From Candidatus Pantoea varia (lineage in GTDB: Bacteria; Pseudomonadota; Gammaproteobacteria; Enterobacterales; Enterobacteriaceae): a DNA stretch of 64,000 bases. This document shows positions 63,287 to 64,000 of the stretch, one piece after another. Each line of letters begins with the position of its first letter. Within the stretch, counting starts at the first letter, position 1. The DNA lies in assembly GCF_900115075.1 (NCBI RefSeq), contig NZ_FOVG01000003.1, positions 248,001 to 312,000 on the forward strand, read 5' to 3'. The position numbers and the translations under genes are program-made. The notes under the pieces are model-generated. The model saw only the letters and a list, made by a program, of their open reading frames with translations, ran no database searches and was not told where the DNA came from.

Positions 63287-63982
63287 TCAGACTACGGGCG
63301 CTTCAACCAGCGTCGCACTAATCTGCGCATCCGGCATCATCTGCTGTAATCCCGAGACTAAATCGTCGCTGGCCTGCTGCAGCGCGGTGAGTGGCATAGC
63401 GGGCAGGCTTTCCAGAATGAACCACATCTGACGCGCGCTGGCATCCAGTCTGGTTCGTACACCCTGACGCCAGTTCCAGCGGCGGCAGGTCACGCCCTCA
63501 TCATCACGCCAGATCACTTCGCCGGGTTCCGGTGACTCGTAAACTACCTCGCCCTCTTTGACGGTATCGAAACGTTCACTGCCGTCAGCAATCACCAGAC
63601 GCGGCGCGCCAGCGTAAGCCGCGATATTCTCACCGCCGACCGGCAGGGCGTAACGAATGCTGATGGCGTTATAGAGATCGACAACCGGATCGATAGCAGG
63701 CAATGCCCCATCCCGCAGCACGCGCTTGCGCAATGCTTCAGCAGAGCAGGGCGTGCGTTTCGCTTTGGCACCAAAGGCTTTGAACACCTCAGCCCAGGCG
63801 GCGAGATGCGCATCTGCCCAAGCCGCATCATCATTTACCACCTGCTGACATGCACTCTTCAGTGCTTCGCTGGCGATCTCAGGTCGGATAATGGATGTCG
63901 CCTCAACCACAATACTCATGGCACGAAAGCCGGGGGCGAGCGCGAAAACGGCGGGATCGATTGACGGATGAACAGATAACAT
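63287..63982 (-). CDS. B3/B4 tRNA-binding domain protein
   Basis: The 231-aa protein is a stand-alone B3/B4 domain as in phenylalanyl-tRNA synthetase beta: RTPCSAEALRKRVLRDGALP, IDPVVDLYNAISIRYALPVG and GEVVYESPEPGEVIWRDDEG, CRRWNWRQ. Stand-alone forms may edit or bind tRNA or mischarged amino acids. The start at 63982 lies near the window edge, so its promoter is outside or in the last 18 bases. Confidence 0.85.
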   Translation of the reverse strand: MLSVHPSIDPAVFALAPGFRAMSIVVEATSIIRPEIASEALKSACQQVVNDDAAWADAHLAAWAEVFKAFGAKAKRTPCSAEALRKRVLRDGALPAIDPVVDLYNAISIRYALPVGGENIAAYAGAPRLVIADGSERFDTVKEGEVVYESPEPGEVIWRDDEGVTCRRWNWRQGVRTRLDASARQMWFILESLPAMPLTALQQASDDLVSGLQQMMPDAQISATLVEAPVV

Positions 63983-64000
63983 CGGATACTCTCTCAGTGA

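Overview
The window is about 64 kb of GC-rich enterobacterial DNA, most likely part of a large plasmid from Pantoea or a close Erwiniaceae relative. A complete replication and partition core lies at about 12.8-18.8 kb: a RepFIB-type initiator gene, a P1-type origin with clustered GATC sites, at least 25 copies of a 16-bp iteron, P1-type parA and parB, and a P1-like parS with an IHF site. The rest is metabolic, transport and regulatory cargo, as in the large Pantoea plasmids. The genus assignment is an inference from gene content. I saw no transposase gene, tRNA, rRNA or CRISPR array.

Layout. 0-6.6 kb: 5' end of a P-type cation ATPase, a 36-aa membrane peptide, an RND efflux pair, an acyltransferase-like membrane protein and a DJ-1/PfpI protein. 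6.7-12.6 kb: AzlCD exporter with a divergent XRE-cupin regulator, an ASCH protein, a Zur-box-linked COG0523 GTPase, an FAD oxidoreductase and a succinate-semialdehyde dehydrogenase. 12.8-18.8 kb: replication and partition. 18.9-25.6 kb: split transketolase, MFS transporter and SDR with a divergent LysR gene, then a sugar porter. 25.7-25.8 kb: an isolated iteron and a perfect 35-bp parS-like palindrome. 25.9-37.8 kb: PagP, a membrane-anchored hydrolase, an aldo-keto reductase with its LysR neighbour, the helicase Lhr and a PAP2-phosphatase autotransporter. 37.8-39.3 kb: AT-rich DNA with no recognisable gene.

39.3-49.5 kb: small regulators and transporters, a MazEF/ChpSB-like pair whose antitoxin is frameshifted by an 8-bp tandem duplication, a chemoreceptor behind a sigma28-like promoter, and a LysR-controlled CMD/tautomerase/DUF4865 operon. 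49.5-60.3 kb: an organosulfur island with RidA, an acyl-CoA-dehydrogenase-like flavoprotein interrupted by one amber codon, an MFS transporter, an NtaA/SnaA-type monooxygenase, an FAD/NAD(P)-binding protein, SsuD, and an orphan SsuA-like binding protein. Its likely regulator is a sigma54 activator fused at its C-terminus to a second SsuA-like domain, and a good -24/-12 promoter faces ssuD. 60.3-63 kb: gene remnants (GNAT, DUF1173 and PLD fragments and a frameshifted gene beside DUF1493). The window ends with a small exported protein and a B3/B4-domain protein.

The strongest candidates for something new are the enhancer-binding protein/SsuA fusion with its sigma54-linked sulfonate genes, the parS-plus-iteron pair 8 kb from the partition operon, the toxin with a broken antitoxin, and the kinase-less split-transketolase sugar cluster.
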